From the NCBI GenBank assembly GCA_963675135.1, contig OY776122.1, positions 19,594,881 through 19,658,880 on the forward strand: 64,000 nt of DNA, written 5' to 3'. The stretch is from Galeopsis tetrahit. Lineage: Eukaryota > Streptophyta > Magnoliopsida > Lamiales > Lamiaceae. Positions 32,889-44,660 of this stretch are shown in pieces. Both the position numbers and the translations under genes were made by a program. The first letter of the stretch is position 1. Each line of letters opens with the position of its first letter. The notes under the pieces were generated by a model that was given only the letters and a program-made list of their open reading frames with translations, was not told the origin of the DNA and did not search any database.

Positions 32889-33421
32889 AATGGCTAAGTC
32901 TTCTGACCTATCTTAATTGATCAACTATGCTGAAAATTGGTCAAGTTTGCTGATATGGTGTGCTAATCTGTTTGCTCTGACTTGATATGGATTGCTCTGA
33001 TACAAGCTTGGTGCTCTGATCTTGTATATGTCTTGAAGTGTTAGTATTTGCTCTGAGATAATAAGATTAGTGCTCTGATACAAGTTTATGCTCTGATGCT
33101 GAAAAAATCTTGTATATGTGTTGAACTCTTAGAAGGAAATACTTTGATGTAACTAGTGTTGATGATTCATGCTCTGATATGTTCAACCCAACTATCAACA
33201 TGCTTGTAATATTTTGTTTAATGAATGATAGTTGAACTTATTTTGAGTCAAGAAACACTCATCTCTCTATGCCTATCTATGAAACCTATTTGCAATATGG
33301 ATGGTAAATACACTAACACATTGTTTTTCAGGATAATTGACCTTAGTCATGTCTTCTGAAGATAAATGTAATAGGTGTAGCCAAGTCACTTTTTCACAAA
33401 TGTATAGGTTTTGGCATCATC
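32889..33421 (+). other. Element B 3' untranslated region with a GCTCTGA motif cluster
   Basis: The heptamer GCTCTGA occurs seven times in about 205 bases: 32974, 32994, 33013, 33050, 33072, 33090 and 33171. Three copies extend to GCTCTGATA. That sequence equals the 3' end of initiator tRNA-Met short of its last bases and is complementary to the element's primer-binding site. About 0.02 copies would be expected by chance in a random stretch of this size. The same cluster is present in A. Confidence 0.75.
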
Positions 33422-33434
33422 AAAAAGGGGGAAA
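33422..33434 (+). promoter_or_regulatory. Polypurine tract of element B
   Basis: AAAAAGGGGGAAA directly before the 3' LTR; it primes plus-strand DNA synthesis. Confidence 0.85.
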
Positions 33435-33435
33435 T

Positions 33436-33497
33436 TGTTGGGAATAAAATGAGATATGTTTTGATCTAATACCAAAACCCCCTGAGACATGACTAAG
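33436..33497 (+). repeat. Element B 3' LTR, first 62 bases
   Basis: TGTTGGGAATAAAATGAG... up to the CTAAG where solo LTR D is inserted. The rest of this LTR resumes at 34943. Confidence 0.93.
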
Positions 33498-34937
33498 TGT
33501 TGGGATATAAATTCACCCTAAGCCCCACTTGATGTTAGAATAGTTTTGATGGCCAAAACACTTAGAGTTTATAAATGTAATAGGATCAGCTGACTTGTAT
33601 AGAACAGCTTAGACTAGTCTTGTGTGATCAACTGTATTGATAGCAGCTGATCAGCACAGTCATGGCTTACATGCCTATCCTCAAGATGAGAAGAGTAGAA
33701 GACATGAAGACTAGAAGATCCTTGAAGACCAGATATGTTAAGGTGCTTGTATACCTACTTATCTGATGGAGTCCCAGATTGAAGATGGCCTAAAGCAGTA
33801 CAAAGAATTTCCAGATCAGAAGAGTAGTACTCGTCTGATATCAGAAGACAGAAGACCTAAGGCCAGAAGAGTAGTCAGAAGACTAGAAGTACAGATCAGA
33901 AGACTATGTACTCTTCCAGGACTCGGCTGATTCCCAAGTCATCTTGCAATTTAAATGAAGACCTACCTTATTTAGAAGATTGACATGATCCCAGGATTGA
34001 AGCAATCAAGCGGCTGGAATCAAGGAATCAAGCTATTATGGGAAGATTGCTCAAACGGCTAGTCAACTCCAACGGCTAGTTGCACCCAATCTCCATTATA
34101 AATACAAGAGGATGAGGAATCACTAAACACAGAAGCTACAAGAGAGAATTCACAAGCTAAGCAAGCAATCAAGCAAAAAGCCACATTGTTCTAAGAGTTC
34201 TCCAAGAGCCAGAAATCCATTAGATTATCCATAGCTCTTAAGTGCTTCCTATCCAACCCTTAAGAACCTGAAACTTGTTCATATTGTATATCAGTTGTTT
34301 TAGGCATAGTGGTTAAGCAAATTATAAGCTTGAACCATTAGTTGGATACATCTCAAAAACCCCAAACCCTCACCGAAAGGTTAAAGTTTTTGAAACCCCC
34401 CAAAGTGCAAGTGCTTACAATCACTTGTGGAGACCGCAGCTGTTAGGACGGCTCAGATCTCAAAGTCCTAACCTTGGGACTATAAAGGACAAGACCCTTG
34501 TAATTTGTGGAAATTAAAGGGATTAAACATCACGTTAGGACGTGAGAGTGGACGTAGGATCGTATATCCGAACCACTATAAATCCGGTGTTATTTACTTT
34601 CTGCACTTTACATTTCTGCTTTTACATTCATTGTTATATAGTGCATACTGTGATTTCAACACTCTTCAAAACAAGGCCATAACTTTCAAACCAGCATCAG
34701 CTGAGTAGTTTCATTAAGTAAATCAAGTTACAAGAACGAGTCTAAACCAGGGCCACCATATTTCCGCATATAACCTCTTCAGTCAAGATCACTATAGTCA
34801 TCTGGACCAGCAGACTTGCAGTCCAGTTGACATAGCAATCAGAAGAGGTTCCCAACTCTGTTTGAAAAAGTTTTAAAGTCTATTCACCCCTCCCCTCTAG
34901 ACTTTAATCCCATTCACTACTCGTTCAGGGACCAACA
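33498..34937 (+). mobile_element. Element D: solo LTR (1440 bp) inside the B 3' LTR
   Basis: Starts TGTTGGGATATAAATTC and ends GGGACCAACA, flanked by CTAAG on both sides (33493-33497 and 34938-34942). A TATAAATA box is at 34097-34104 and no internal coding is present. The internal region was presumably lost by recombination between two LTRs. A purine-rich stretch with repeated AGAAGAC/AGAAGAGTAG units lies at about 33690-33910. It is a different LTR family from A/B and C. Confidence 0.9.
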
Positions 34938-34942
34938 CTAAG

Positions 34943-36520
34943 TCAAGATAAATATGTTCTAGAAATGTTAGAACATATAGATTATAGGCTAGATGAGGAG
35001 CTAATATGTTAGGCAGCTCTTAGATGTTTAGATGCACAAATTGAGGGGGAACACATACATTGAAGTACATCAAGAACAAGTCCCCTCAAGGCTCAAACTC
35101 TGGAATCATGATCAAGTCTACTGAAAGACAAGAATGCTGATCAGGAGAGTTGTCCAGAGGAGTTGTCTCAGCTTAATTAATCAAGGTCAAGTGCTCTGAA
35201 AGCCTGAGGTCAACTATGCTGAAGAGAAAGAGACAACCACACCCTAAAGATCACCAAAGAAACAAGCTAAGATCATCTTCAAGAGAGATAAAGGGAATGA
35301 GCCAAGTCATCTGAAGAAGAGCAAGCCAACCTCGCTGATAAGCAAAACTGCTGATAGTGATAAGAAGAGTTGTCCACTTGATAAGGAATGTTGTCCTATC
35401 ATTGGATCAACCTTCAGAAGCCATGTCCAAGTCCTAACAAGAAGTCAAACATTGGGAAAAGTGCTGCAGAATGAAGACAAAGTCTTACAAGCCGTTTATT
35501 ACCCAAATGAGGACATGTCACTATCAAAGAATCTGTCTTCCAGTTTGAAGAACTCAAGGAAGACATTTATAGCAATTTGGGGCTGCCTCTCCAACGGGCA
35601 AATCCTCTATTTTGTCTATAAATACAGAAGTGTGAAGACCATTTGAAAGCACCTCAACCTTGACAAGAATATCCAACTATCCTACAAGTTGACAAGTGCT
35701 CTCAAGCTTTCAAAGAGACTATCTTAGTCTTTATACACTTCTTCTAAGCTGAACCAAATTGTATATTCATACACAAGCTTAGAGAGATATCCTATCCTTA
35801 TACCTTGATCTTCATTGTAAAGGATATCTCATTAGTTGGAACCTTACTTCAATCCTTACCCCTTTCAAGTGAGAAAGTGAGAAGGTTGTAGTAGTAGAAG
35901 TGATAGGAGCTGACTGTTGAGAGAAGAACAGTTCAGTTCTGAGTTGAGAAGAGGGTACTAGGACTCTAGACATCCTAGGGATCAATTCACCAAGGAGTGG
36001 TGTTATTGATCAAGTGCACCTTGGCACTATAAAACAAGTTAATTCCAAGAGTGAAGGAATTATCCTGTTAAATCAGGGAACGTGGATGTAGGAGCTTGAG
36101 TCTCTGAACCACTATAACTTCCTGTGTTGATTTACATTCCAAGTACTTTCATACATTCAACACTGCACACAAAACTGATCTTTCAAGGATAAACATTCAA
36201 AGACTGTGCAAAAACCTATTTGGACAAGTTCCCTGAAAACTGGACTGTGTTGCATTGACTAAGTGATTTCAGAAATTAAAGGAGTCTAAACTTAAAGGGC
36301 CAACCACTATTCCGCACATATAACTCCCCTAGATAGTTATTCAACTAAGTACTCAATAGTACTTAGTAGTTTGATTATCTTAGAAGAGTTAATCTTCTTC
36401 AGCAGAGTTGTCCAAGACAACCTTGCTGAACTCTGGTTTGATCAAAATAGAAAAGAATTGCATACAAGTGTATTCCCCCCCCCCCCATACACTTGTTATA
36501 TACTCCTTTCTGGACCAACA
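34943..36520 (+). repeat. Element B 3' LTR, remainder
   Basis: Continues the LTR after insertion D and ends CTGGACCAACA. It matches the 5' LTR with about nine substitutions and 12 instead of 13 C in the poly-C loop. TATA box at 35617-35624. Confidence 0.93.
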
Positions 36521-36565
36521 CTTTTTGTTCATGCTCCTCTTCTTGTGGCCCACTGGTACCTGGAT

Positions 36566-39038
36566 TTAGATAGGTTTAGGTACCCTTTGAGTTTTGGGTC
36601 CTGAGAGGTTAGCTGTACCTTTGGGAACCCAAACTTGCCTAATAACCCTGATTGATTGAAGGTGGCTAAGTTGTTTTCCTTGTGCATCAACATACACTGT
36701 CTTTCCCTTAAATGCCTTTGGGAAAGTATGTGTGAATGTGTTAACTCTGTAAGTTTCAGGGGAGTTGTCAACTCTCCTGAACTTATGAGTCCTTTGTGCA
36801 GCTTGATGAAATCTTTGAGGAAAGGCATTTTTATGACCATTACCATTTGGCATGAAGGGTTTTGGTTGTATCATTTTATTCTGCCTTTGAGGATAGTTTT
36901 CCTTAGGTCTATTCAGCTGAGGCTTTCTCCGATGAGTTGGCCTAGGCTGATTATACCTTGGATGACTCCTCTGAACTTTATTCAGGAGAGTTGCCCTTCC
37001 ATTGGGTCTACTCTGCTGACCAACATTCTTCTTGTGTTCAGGAGCCTTGACCTTTTCCAAAGGTTTAGGTCTAGTCTCCTGAAGCACTAGAGTAGGCATT
37101 TCATTCATTTTTCCCTTTCCTTTGTTCAGTGGCTGAATTATTTCATTTTCAGCTTGTTGTGCCACTGATTTAACAAAGATTTTCTTAGTGTTACTTGTAG
37201 AGGCAACACTAAGACAAGGTGAAGATTCAAATGGATCAAAACCCAATCCACTTCTTTGAGCCATAGGTCTTTGATAACTTTGAATTTCCTCTATTGCTCT
37301 AGAGGATTTGTTCAAAGCAGACATCTTTAATTTCAGACTCTCTTCACTTGATTTAAGAATATCATATTCATGTGAGAGGTTTTCAAATTTTGGCATTCAA
37401 AATTTTCAGTTCAAAATATTTTCTCTTCTGAGAGAGGAGTTGATTATCAATCTCCTTTTGTTGGTCAACTATCCTGAGATTTGCTTCCTCAAGCTCTCTC
37501 AAGACTTGTTGATACAACTCAGTAGATTTGACATCAACAGCTACCTCAGAGTTCTTGATAAGTTCAGTAGCCAATCTTTCATTTTCTCTCACACAATTAT
37601 CATGAAATTCTTGTAATCTAGTGAAATCTTCCATCAACTTCCCTAAGGAAAGTTTCAGGTTAACCTCACTAGTGTTTTGTGAGATGAATGATGGTGAACT
37701 AGAAGTAGAGGATACCTCATCATCCTCAAGGGCCATGTTGCAAATATCATCATCATCATCACTGTTGGAGAATAGTCCATCAGAAGAGTTGAAGCTTTCA
37801 GCACTATCAGATCCTTCACCAGCCATCATGGTTTTTCTATTGGTGAACTTTCTGTCTCTTTTAGCTTGCCTCTCTCTTCTTTCTTTAGAGCTCAGTTCAG
37901 GGCAATCATACTGGAAGTGCCCTTTCTTTTTGCAATTGTAGCACAGGTCTTCATCATCATCCTTCTTAGGTTCTTCTCTTCTCTTAGATGATGAAGGATC
38001 GGCGCTACTGGATCTTCTCCTATCAGAGGACTTGTCCTCTGATCTTTTCTCTTCAGGCTTTTTATCCTCAGCCTGATCTTCAGGGGAGTTGTATCTTCTC
38101 CTGAATTTGTTGTCTTGGTAGAATTTCTTGTATCTACCAAATCTTGTGTTGAGCTTGTCAAACCTTCTAGCCATCAAGGCTAGTTCTTTCTTCATTTCAG
38201 TCTTTGAGACTGTCTTTGATGATCTGGGAGTGGGTTGCATTTCAGGTTCAGCAACTTTGGCTTTGAATGCCACTCCCTTAGTAGGATTTGAAGGTTCCTC
38301 AACAGGCTTTCTTCTATTGAGGTCAAACTCATAGGCTTTGAGTTCTGAGAAGATTTGTTGCATGGGCATGGTGGAGAGATCTTTGGTATTCTGCATCATC
38401 ACAGCATAGACATCCCACTTTTGAGTGAGGCTTCTCAAGATTTTCAATCCAACCTCTCTCTTGGTGTAGACCTTGCCCAATGAGTTAATTTTATTCATCA
38501 CATCAGTGAATCTACCAGCAAATTTGTCAATAGACTCATCAGACTCCATTGAGAATTGTTCAAACTTCTGCACAGCAACTTGGAGCTTGTTCTCCTTGAT
38601 CTTTTCAGTGCCCTCACACATTTCAGCAAGGGTATCCCAAATTTCTTTGGTTGTGGTGCAGTGGTAGACTCTACCCATAACTGCATCTGGAATTGTTTGG
38701 TAGAGGGTGTTCATGGCAAGATAATTCAAATTATCTTTCCTCTTTTCATCAACAGTGAAGTCATCTTCATCTTTGAGAATCAGTTCCCTTATATCTGCTC
38801 TTTGCTCATCTGTCAGTCTGGGGTTAGTTTGAGTAAACACAAAAGGTCCTCTTGTGATTACTCTAAGCATATCAGTGTGAAGAGATGCAAGATGAGCCCT
38901 CATTCTAATTTTCCAGAAATCATAATTGTCTATTGAAAACATGGGCAGTTTGTGATGAGAAATGTGGTTGACAGGATTTGTGGCCATATTGTCCAATCCT
39001 TGAACAGCAGGTGGAGGAACAGCATTGTTGTTGGCCAT
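36566..39038 (-). pseudogene. gag: Element A gag, frameshifted
   Basis: Starts MANNNAVPPPAVQG at 39038. The gag core (FSIDNYDFWKIRMR) is followed by a zinc knuckle in CYNCKKKGHFQYDC, acidic and coiled-coil sections and a basic tail ending RVPKPI at 36569. An extra A in the run at 37388-37391 (relative to B) shifts the frame and gives a stop at 37383. The downstream part stays open in the other frame to the TAA at 36566-36568. That TAA is in the same frame as pol, exactly as in B. Gag would package RNA in particles; here it is cut to 551 residues with the zinc knuckle but without the basic tail. Confidence 0.92.
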
Positions 39039-39165
39039 ATCTCAATAATAATCAGTTAGTCAATAAGTGATGGATTTCAGATAGAGATCAGTTCAGTGAC
39101 CACACCAAATATGTGAGTTTTGAAAATCAAGATGGATTTTCAGAAGCAGTGGTCTTTGAACCCCT

Positions 39166-39177
39166 GCTCTGATACCA
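39166..39177 (-). promoter_or_regulatory. Primer-binding site of element A
   Basis: TGGTATCAGAGC on the minus strand, two bases from the 5' LTR. Initiator tRNA-Met type. Confidence 0.9.
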
Positions 39178-39179
39178 CT

Positions 39180-40956
39180 TGTTGGTCCTGAAAGGAGTAT
39201 AGAACAAGTGTATGGGGGGGGAATACACTTGTATACAAATCTTTTCAACTTGTGATCAAACCAAGACTCAGCAAGGTTGTCTTGGACAACTCTGCTGAAG
39301 ATGATTAACTCTTCTAAGATAATCAAACTACTAAGTACTATTGAGTACTTAGTTGAATAACTATCTAAAGGAGTTATATGTGCGGAATAGTGGTTGGCCC
39401 TTTAAGTTTAAACTCCTTAATATTCTGAAATCACTTTGTCAATCCAATGCAGTCCAGTTTAGTTTCAGGGAACTTGTCCAAATCAGTTTTGCACAGTCTT
39501 TGAATATGTATCTTTTGAAAGATCAGTTTTGTGTGCAGTGTTGAATGAATGTAAGTACTTTGTAAGGTAACTCAACACAAGAGTTTATAGTGGTTCAGAG
39601 GCTCAAGCTCCTACATCCACTTTCCCTGATTTAACAGGATAATTCCTTCACTCTTGGAATTAACTTGTTTTATAGTGCCAATGTGCACTTGATCAATAAC
39701 ACCACTCCTTGGTGAATTGATCCCTAGGATGTCTAGAGTCCTAGTACCCTCTTCTCAACTCAGAACTGAACTGTTCTTCTCTCAACAGTCAGCTCCTACC
39801 ACTTCTAATACAACAACCTTCTCACTTTCTCACTTGAAAGAGGTAAGGATTGAAGTAAGGTTCCAACTAATGAGATATCCTTTACAATGAAGATCAAGGT
39901 ATAAGGATAGGATATCTCTCTAAGCTTATGTATGGATATACAATTGGGTTCAGCTTAGAAGAAGTGTTTGAAGACTAAGATAGTCTTTTACAGCTTTGAA
40001 AGCACTTTGACTTGTAGGATAATTGGATATTCTTGTCAAGGTTGAGATCAGTTGAGGTGCTCTCAAATGGTCTTCACACTTCTGTATTTATAGACAAAAT
40101 GGAGGATTTGCCCGTTGGAGAGACAGCCCCAAATTGCTATAAATGTCTTCCTTGAGTTCTTCAAACTGGAAGACAGATTCTTGATAGTGACATGTCCTCA
40201 TTTGGGTAATAAACGGCTTGTAAGACTTTGTGTTCTTCCTGCAGCACTTTTCCCAATGTTTGACTTCTTGTTAGGACTTGGACATGGCTTCTGAAGGTTG
40301 ATCCAATGATAGGACAACATTCCTTATCAAGTGGACAACTCTTCTTATCACTATCAGCAGTCTTGCTTATCAGCAAGGTTGGCTTGCTCTTCTTCAGATG
40401 ACTTGGCTCTTTTCCCTTTATTTCACTCCAAGGTGATCTTAGCATGTTGTATTGGAATTCTTTAGGGTATAGTTGTCTCTAATTCTTCAGCATAGTTGAC
40501 CTTCAACCTTTAGAGCATCTGTTCTGATTCAATCTTGCTGAGACAACTCTTCTGGACAACTCTTCTGATCAGCATACTTGGTCTTTTAGCATCAGAGCTT
40601 TTCACATGGAGTTGACTTCTCTGGACAACTCTCCTGATCAAAACATTTGAGTAACCTTGTCCTTTTGAGCTTGACAATCTTGATCTTGCATATGGACAAC
40701 TTCTCTGGACAACTCTCCTGATCAGAGTATTAAGCTTGTCCTTTTGTTTTTAGCAATCTTGATCTTGATCATATTCAAAGCATAGGTTCCCCCTCAAATT
40801 GTGCATCTTATCATCTAAGAGCTGCCTAACATTTCAGCTTCTCATCTAGCCTTATGCTATGTGTTCTAACATTTCTAGAACACTATTAATTTGACTTAGG
40901 CATGTCTCAGGGGGTTTTGGTGTTTAATCAAAACATATCTCATTTTATTCCTAACA
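39180..40956 (-). repeat. Element A 5' LTR (1777 bp)
   Basis: Same family as the B LTR but diverged and longer. Minus-strand ends are TGTTAGGAATAAAATGAG and GGACCAACA. TATA box at 40085-40092 (minus). The 20-mer CTGGACAACTCTYCTGATCA occurs three times on the plus strand (40552, 40621, 40705), giving extra GGACAAC/GTTGTCC units in U3. The hairpin with a G-run lies at 39204-39232. Confidence 0.92.
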
Positions 40957-43223
40957 CATCCCTCACTGAATTGGCCAATCTGAAAACTTTGTAAAAACGG
41001 CTCACAAGCATGCGCGCAATTTGGCTATGGGCGTCAAAAACTCCGCACCCGAGGCCCCAAATTCAAAAACCGTCTAGACACAATTGATTCTATGACCAAT
41101 TCAGTGAGGGATGCAAACCTGGGAGTCAATCTGAAAACTTTGTAAAAACGGCACACAACCATGAGCGCAAGTTTGGCTATGGGCGACGAAGTCAAAAACT
41201 CCGCACCCGAGGCCTCAAATTTAAAAACTTTCTCGACACAATTTATTCTATGGCCAATTCAGTGGGAATTGCAAACCCGGAAGGCAATCTGAAAACTTTG
41301 TAAAAACGGCACACAATCATGCGCGCAAATGGGAGAAAATCTGAAAACTTTGTAAAAACGGCACACAACCATGCGCGCAAGTTTGGCTATGGGCGACGAC
41401 ATCAAAAACTCTGCACCCGAGGCCTCAAATTCAAAAACTTTCTCGACACAATTGATTCTATGGCCAATTCAGTGAAGGATGCAAACCTGGGAGGCAATCT
41501 AAAAACTTTGTAAAAACGACACACAACCACACGCGCAAGTTTGGCTATGCGCGACGACTATGGTCGATGACGTCAAAAACTCTGCACCCGAGGCCTCAAA
41601 TTCAAAAACTTTCTCGACAAATTTGATTCTATGGCCAATTCAGTGGGAAATGCAAACCCGGGAGGCAATCTGAAAACTTTGTAAAAACGACGCGCAATTT
41701 GGATATGGACGACGACGTCAAAAACTCTGCACCCGAGGCCTCAAATTCAAAAACCGTCTCGACACAATTGATTCTATCGCCAATTCAGTGAGGGATGCAA
41801 ACCTGGGAGGCAATCTGAAAACTTTGTAAAAATGGCACGCAACCATGCGCGCAAGTTTGGCTATGGGCGACGACGTCAAAAACTCTGCACCCGAGGCCTC
41901 AAATTCAAAAACTTTCTCGACACAATTGATTCTATGGCCAATTCAGTGAAGGATGCAAACCTGGGAGACAATCTAAAAACTTTGTAAAAACGGCACACAA
42001 CCATGCGCGCAAGTTTGGCTATGCGCGACGACGTCAAAAACTCCGCACCCGAGCCTCAAATTCAAAAACCGTCTCGACACAATTGATTCTATGGCCAATT
42101 TAGTGAGGGATGCAAACCTGGGAGACAATCTGAACACTTTTAAAAACGGCACACAACCATGCGCGCAAGTTTGGCTATGGGCGACGACGTCAAAACCTCC
42201 GCACCCGAGGCCTCAAATTTAAAAACTTTCTCGACACAATTGATTCTATGGCCATAAATTCAAAATCTGTCTCGACAAAATTGATTCTATGGCCAATTCA
42301 GTGGGGAATGCACACCCGGGAGGCAATCTGAATACTTTGTAAAAATGGCGCACAACCATGCGCAGAAGTTTGGCTATGGGCGACGACGTTAAAAACTCCG
42401 CACCCGAGGCCCCAAATTCAAAAACAGTCTCAACACAATTGATTATATGGCCAATTCAGTGATGGATGCAAACCTGGGAGGCAATATGAAAAACTTTGTA
42501 AAAACGGCACACAACCATGCGCGCAAGTTTGGCTTGTGCGCCGTTTTTACAAAGTTTTCAGATTGCCTCCCGGGTTTGCATTTCCCACTACATTGGCCAT
42601 AGAATCAATTGTGTCGAGAAAGTTTTTGAATTTGAGGCCTCGGGTGCGATGTTTTTTACGTCGTCGCCCATAGCCAAACTTGCGCGCATGGTTGTGTGCC
42701 GTTTTTACAAAGTTTTCAGATTGCTTGGCCTCGGGTGCGGAGTTTTTGACGTCGTCGCCCATAGCCAAACTTGCGCGCATGGTTGTGTGCCGTTTTTACA
42801 AAGTTTTCAGATTGCCTCCCAGGTTTGCATCCTTCGCTGAATTGGCCATAGAATCAATTATGTCGAGACGGTTTTTGAATTTGAGACCTCGGGTGCGGAG
42901 TTTTTGACGTCGTCGCTCATATGCAAACCTGGGAGGCAATCTGAAAACTTTGTAAAAAGGGCACACAACCATGCGCGCAAGTTTGGCTATGCGCTACGAC
43001 GTCAAAAACTCCGCACCCGATGCGTCAAATTCAAAATCCGTCTTGACAAAATTGATTATATGGCCAATTCAGTGGGGAATGCTAACCCGGGAGGCAATCT
43101 GAAAACTTTGTAAAAATGGCTCACAAGCATGCCTGCAATTTGGCTATGGACCACGACGTCAAAAACACTGCACCCGAGACCTCAAATTCAAAAACCGTCT
43201 CGACACAATTGATTCTATGGCCA
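40957..43223. repeat. Satellite array, ~157 bp monomer, with an inverted block
   Basis: Head-to-tail repeats keyed by AATCTGAAAACTTTGTAAAAA. Successive starts lie near 40977, 41128, 41286, 41338, 41496, 41667, 41812, 41970, 42127, 42325 and 42482, so most periods are 145-171 bases; one of 52 is a truncated unit and one of 198 is enlarged. Monomers are CpG-rich (GCGCGCAAGTTTGGC, GGGCGACGACGTC), unlike the AT-rich surroundings. A block at about 42537-42919 is in the opposite orientation. The first 20 bases (40957-40976) are also inverted, directly beside element A. Confidence 0.92.
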
Positions 43224-43681
43224 AATGCTGAGCTCGAAACTCGACTCGATTGTTATGCTCGATACTCGACTCGACTCGGTCGAGCCTAAAATTTTGAAGA
43301 TCGAGCTCGACTCGATAAGAAACTCGATAAACTCGAGCTCGGCTCGGCTCGACTCGACTCGATTACCTATATAATTTTAAAAATTAATTTTAAAACATAT
43401 GTTTTTCTAAAATAAACTCGAGCTCGACTCGGCTCGACTCGACTCGATTACTCGTATATAAATATAAATTATATATTAATGGCAAAATAGTAAATATTGT
43501 TCAAGCTCGATTAGTCTCGCGAGCCTTTCGAGCCGAGTATTTATGAGCTCGAACTCGAACTCGGTAGCTACTCGAGTAGCTCGAAACTCGACTCGACTCA
43601 TTTAACTTCGAGTCGATTTCGATCTTTTTTCGAGTCGAGCACGAATAGCTCGCGAGTAGGCTCGACTCACTTACACCCCTA
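43224..43681. mobile_element. hAT-like miniature element, left end truncated
   Basis: Rich in CTCGACTCG / GAGCTCGA repeats. The right end reads TTACACCCCTA, i.e. TAGGGGTGTAA inverted, the terminal type of many plant hAT miniature elements with CGAGC-rich interiors. No matching left end is present at the satellite border. Two related internal segments (near 43320 and 43420) suggest an inner duplication. Confidence 0.5.
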
Positions 43682-43683
43682 AG

Positions 43684-44499
43684 TCGAAGTATGCCCGCGA
43701 TATCCTCGACCAAGCATCCCTAACTGATTCTCGTCCGATTGCCACTCCTCTGGTGGCCGGTGAATCTCTAACGAGAATTGGTACTCCATTCTCAGATCCA
43801 ACTGTTTATCGTTCCCTTGTTGGTGCTCTACAGTATTTGACGATCACATGGCCTGATCTTTCCTTTGTCGTCAACCATGTAAGTCAGTTCCTGCAGGCTC
43901 CTTCGGTCGACCATTTCTATGCGGTCAAGCGTATCCTTCGTTATGTCAAAGGGACTCTCACCTACGGTTTATCGTTTGTTTGTCGACCTGATCGATCCAT
44001 TGTCGGCTACTCTGATGTTGATTGAGTTAGGTATTTTGAGACTCGTCGTTCCACTTATGGCTATTCCATCTTCTTAGGGGTAACCTTGTCTCTTGGAGCT
44101 CCAAGAAACAACCTACAGTTGCTCGCTCGAGCTATGAGTCCGAGTATCGGGCGTTGGCGAACACAACTACCGACATAATTTGGTTGACGAACCTTGTGCG
44201 AGAACTCCGTCAACTCCCTTCTGCTCGCCCAGTTCTCCTCACAGATAATAGAAGTGCTCTGTTCCTAAGTCAAAATCCGGTTGCCCATAAGTAGGCAAAT
44301 CACATTGATATCGACTGCCACTTCGTTCGGGAAATGGTAACTTCAGGGTGACTTCTCACAGACTTTGTGCCTTCTTATCTCTAGCTTGCAGACATATTTA
44401 CGAAGAGTCTTCCTCGTCCGACATTCGAATTCTTGCGCTCCAAGCTTTGCGTTTTTCCTCAACCCACGGAACGCTTGACGGGAGATATTAAGGAATGAG
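43684..44499 (+). pseudogene. Copia RT-RNase H fragment related to element E
   Basis: Begins in frame at SKYARDIL, equivalent to AKYARDVL of element E (63412-63435). It continues through YRSLVGALQYLTITWPDL and YAVKRILRYVKGTLTYG to GYSDVD, then a TGA at 44023-44025. Downstream RNase H sequence (ETRRSTYGYSIFLG, KKQPTVARS, SEYRALAN) is recognisable across a small frameshift, with further stops. Upstream domains are absent. It is a dead relic of the Ale/Retrofit-type family also represented by E. The junction with the hAT-like element is abrupt. Confidence 0.88.
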
Positions 44500-44660
44500 T
44501 CAAACATTCCTTATAAGCTTGCATAATTATTGTATTTTTTTTTTACTTAATTGGTGTAATTTGTTGCCTTGTAAATCATTATTATAAATTCAAGCAATAA
44601 CACACTCACCAGGGTTAACAGTGATTTAACCTAATTATCACATATCATACACATGTACAC
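44486..44660 (+). repeat. Probable 3' LTR remnant of the copia fragment
   Basis: After the polyprotein end a short purine run (GGGAGA) is followed by TATTAAGGAATGAGTC. Further on, TTGTAAATCATTATTATAAA and GGTTAACAGTGATTT resemble the end of the 5' LTR of E (60000-60051). Ends are not sharply defined. Confidence 0.5.

Larger units (their letters stand above)
9243..36520 (+). mobile_element. Element B: Sirevirus-like Ty1/copia retrotransposon inserted in A
   Basis: Complete element with LTRs 9243-10883 and 33436-36520 (the latter split by solo LTR D), TG...CA ends and CTTTT target duplication. Internal order on the plus strand is primer site, gag (split by element C), pol, spacer, env-like ORF, 3' untranslated region, polypurine tract. 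It is the same family as A: LTRs, gag, pol and env-like ORF all align. By eye the two LTRs differ at about nine of 1640 positions plus one poly-C length change, so insertion is recent. Coding carries three nonsense codons (25213, 32007, 32313). Confidence 0.95.
36521..40956 (-). mobile_element. Element A, 5' part (gag, PBS, 5' LTR)
   Basis: CTTTT at 36521-36525 is the second target-site copy of B. From there element A resumes on the minus strand: gag-pol junction, gag, primer-binding site and 5' LTR. Beyond the LTR end at 40956 lies satellite DNA, so A was inserted into that array. The expected duplication is CATCC (40957-40961); its partner is off the left edge. Confidence 0.93.

Noticed and set aside
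32994..33180. GCTCTGATA motifs as a tRNA gene fragment
   Set aside because: Only 7-9 bases repeat, with no cloverleaf, anticodon arm or CCA context; treated as a motif array.
33498..34937. D as a full-length retrotransposon
   Set aside because: No primer site, coding or second LTR between the CTAAG duplications; it is a solo LTR.
41319..43113. Several short open frames in the satellite that start MRA or contain ENFVKTAHNHARKFGYG
   Set aside because: They are readings of the same satellite monomer in both orientations and not genes.
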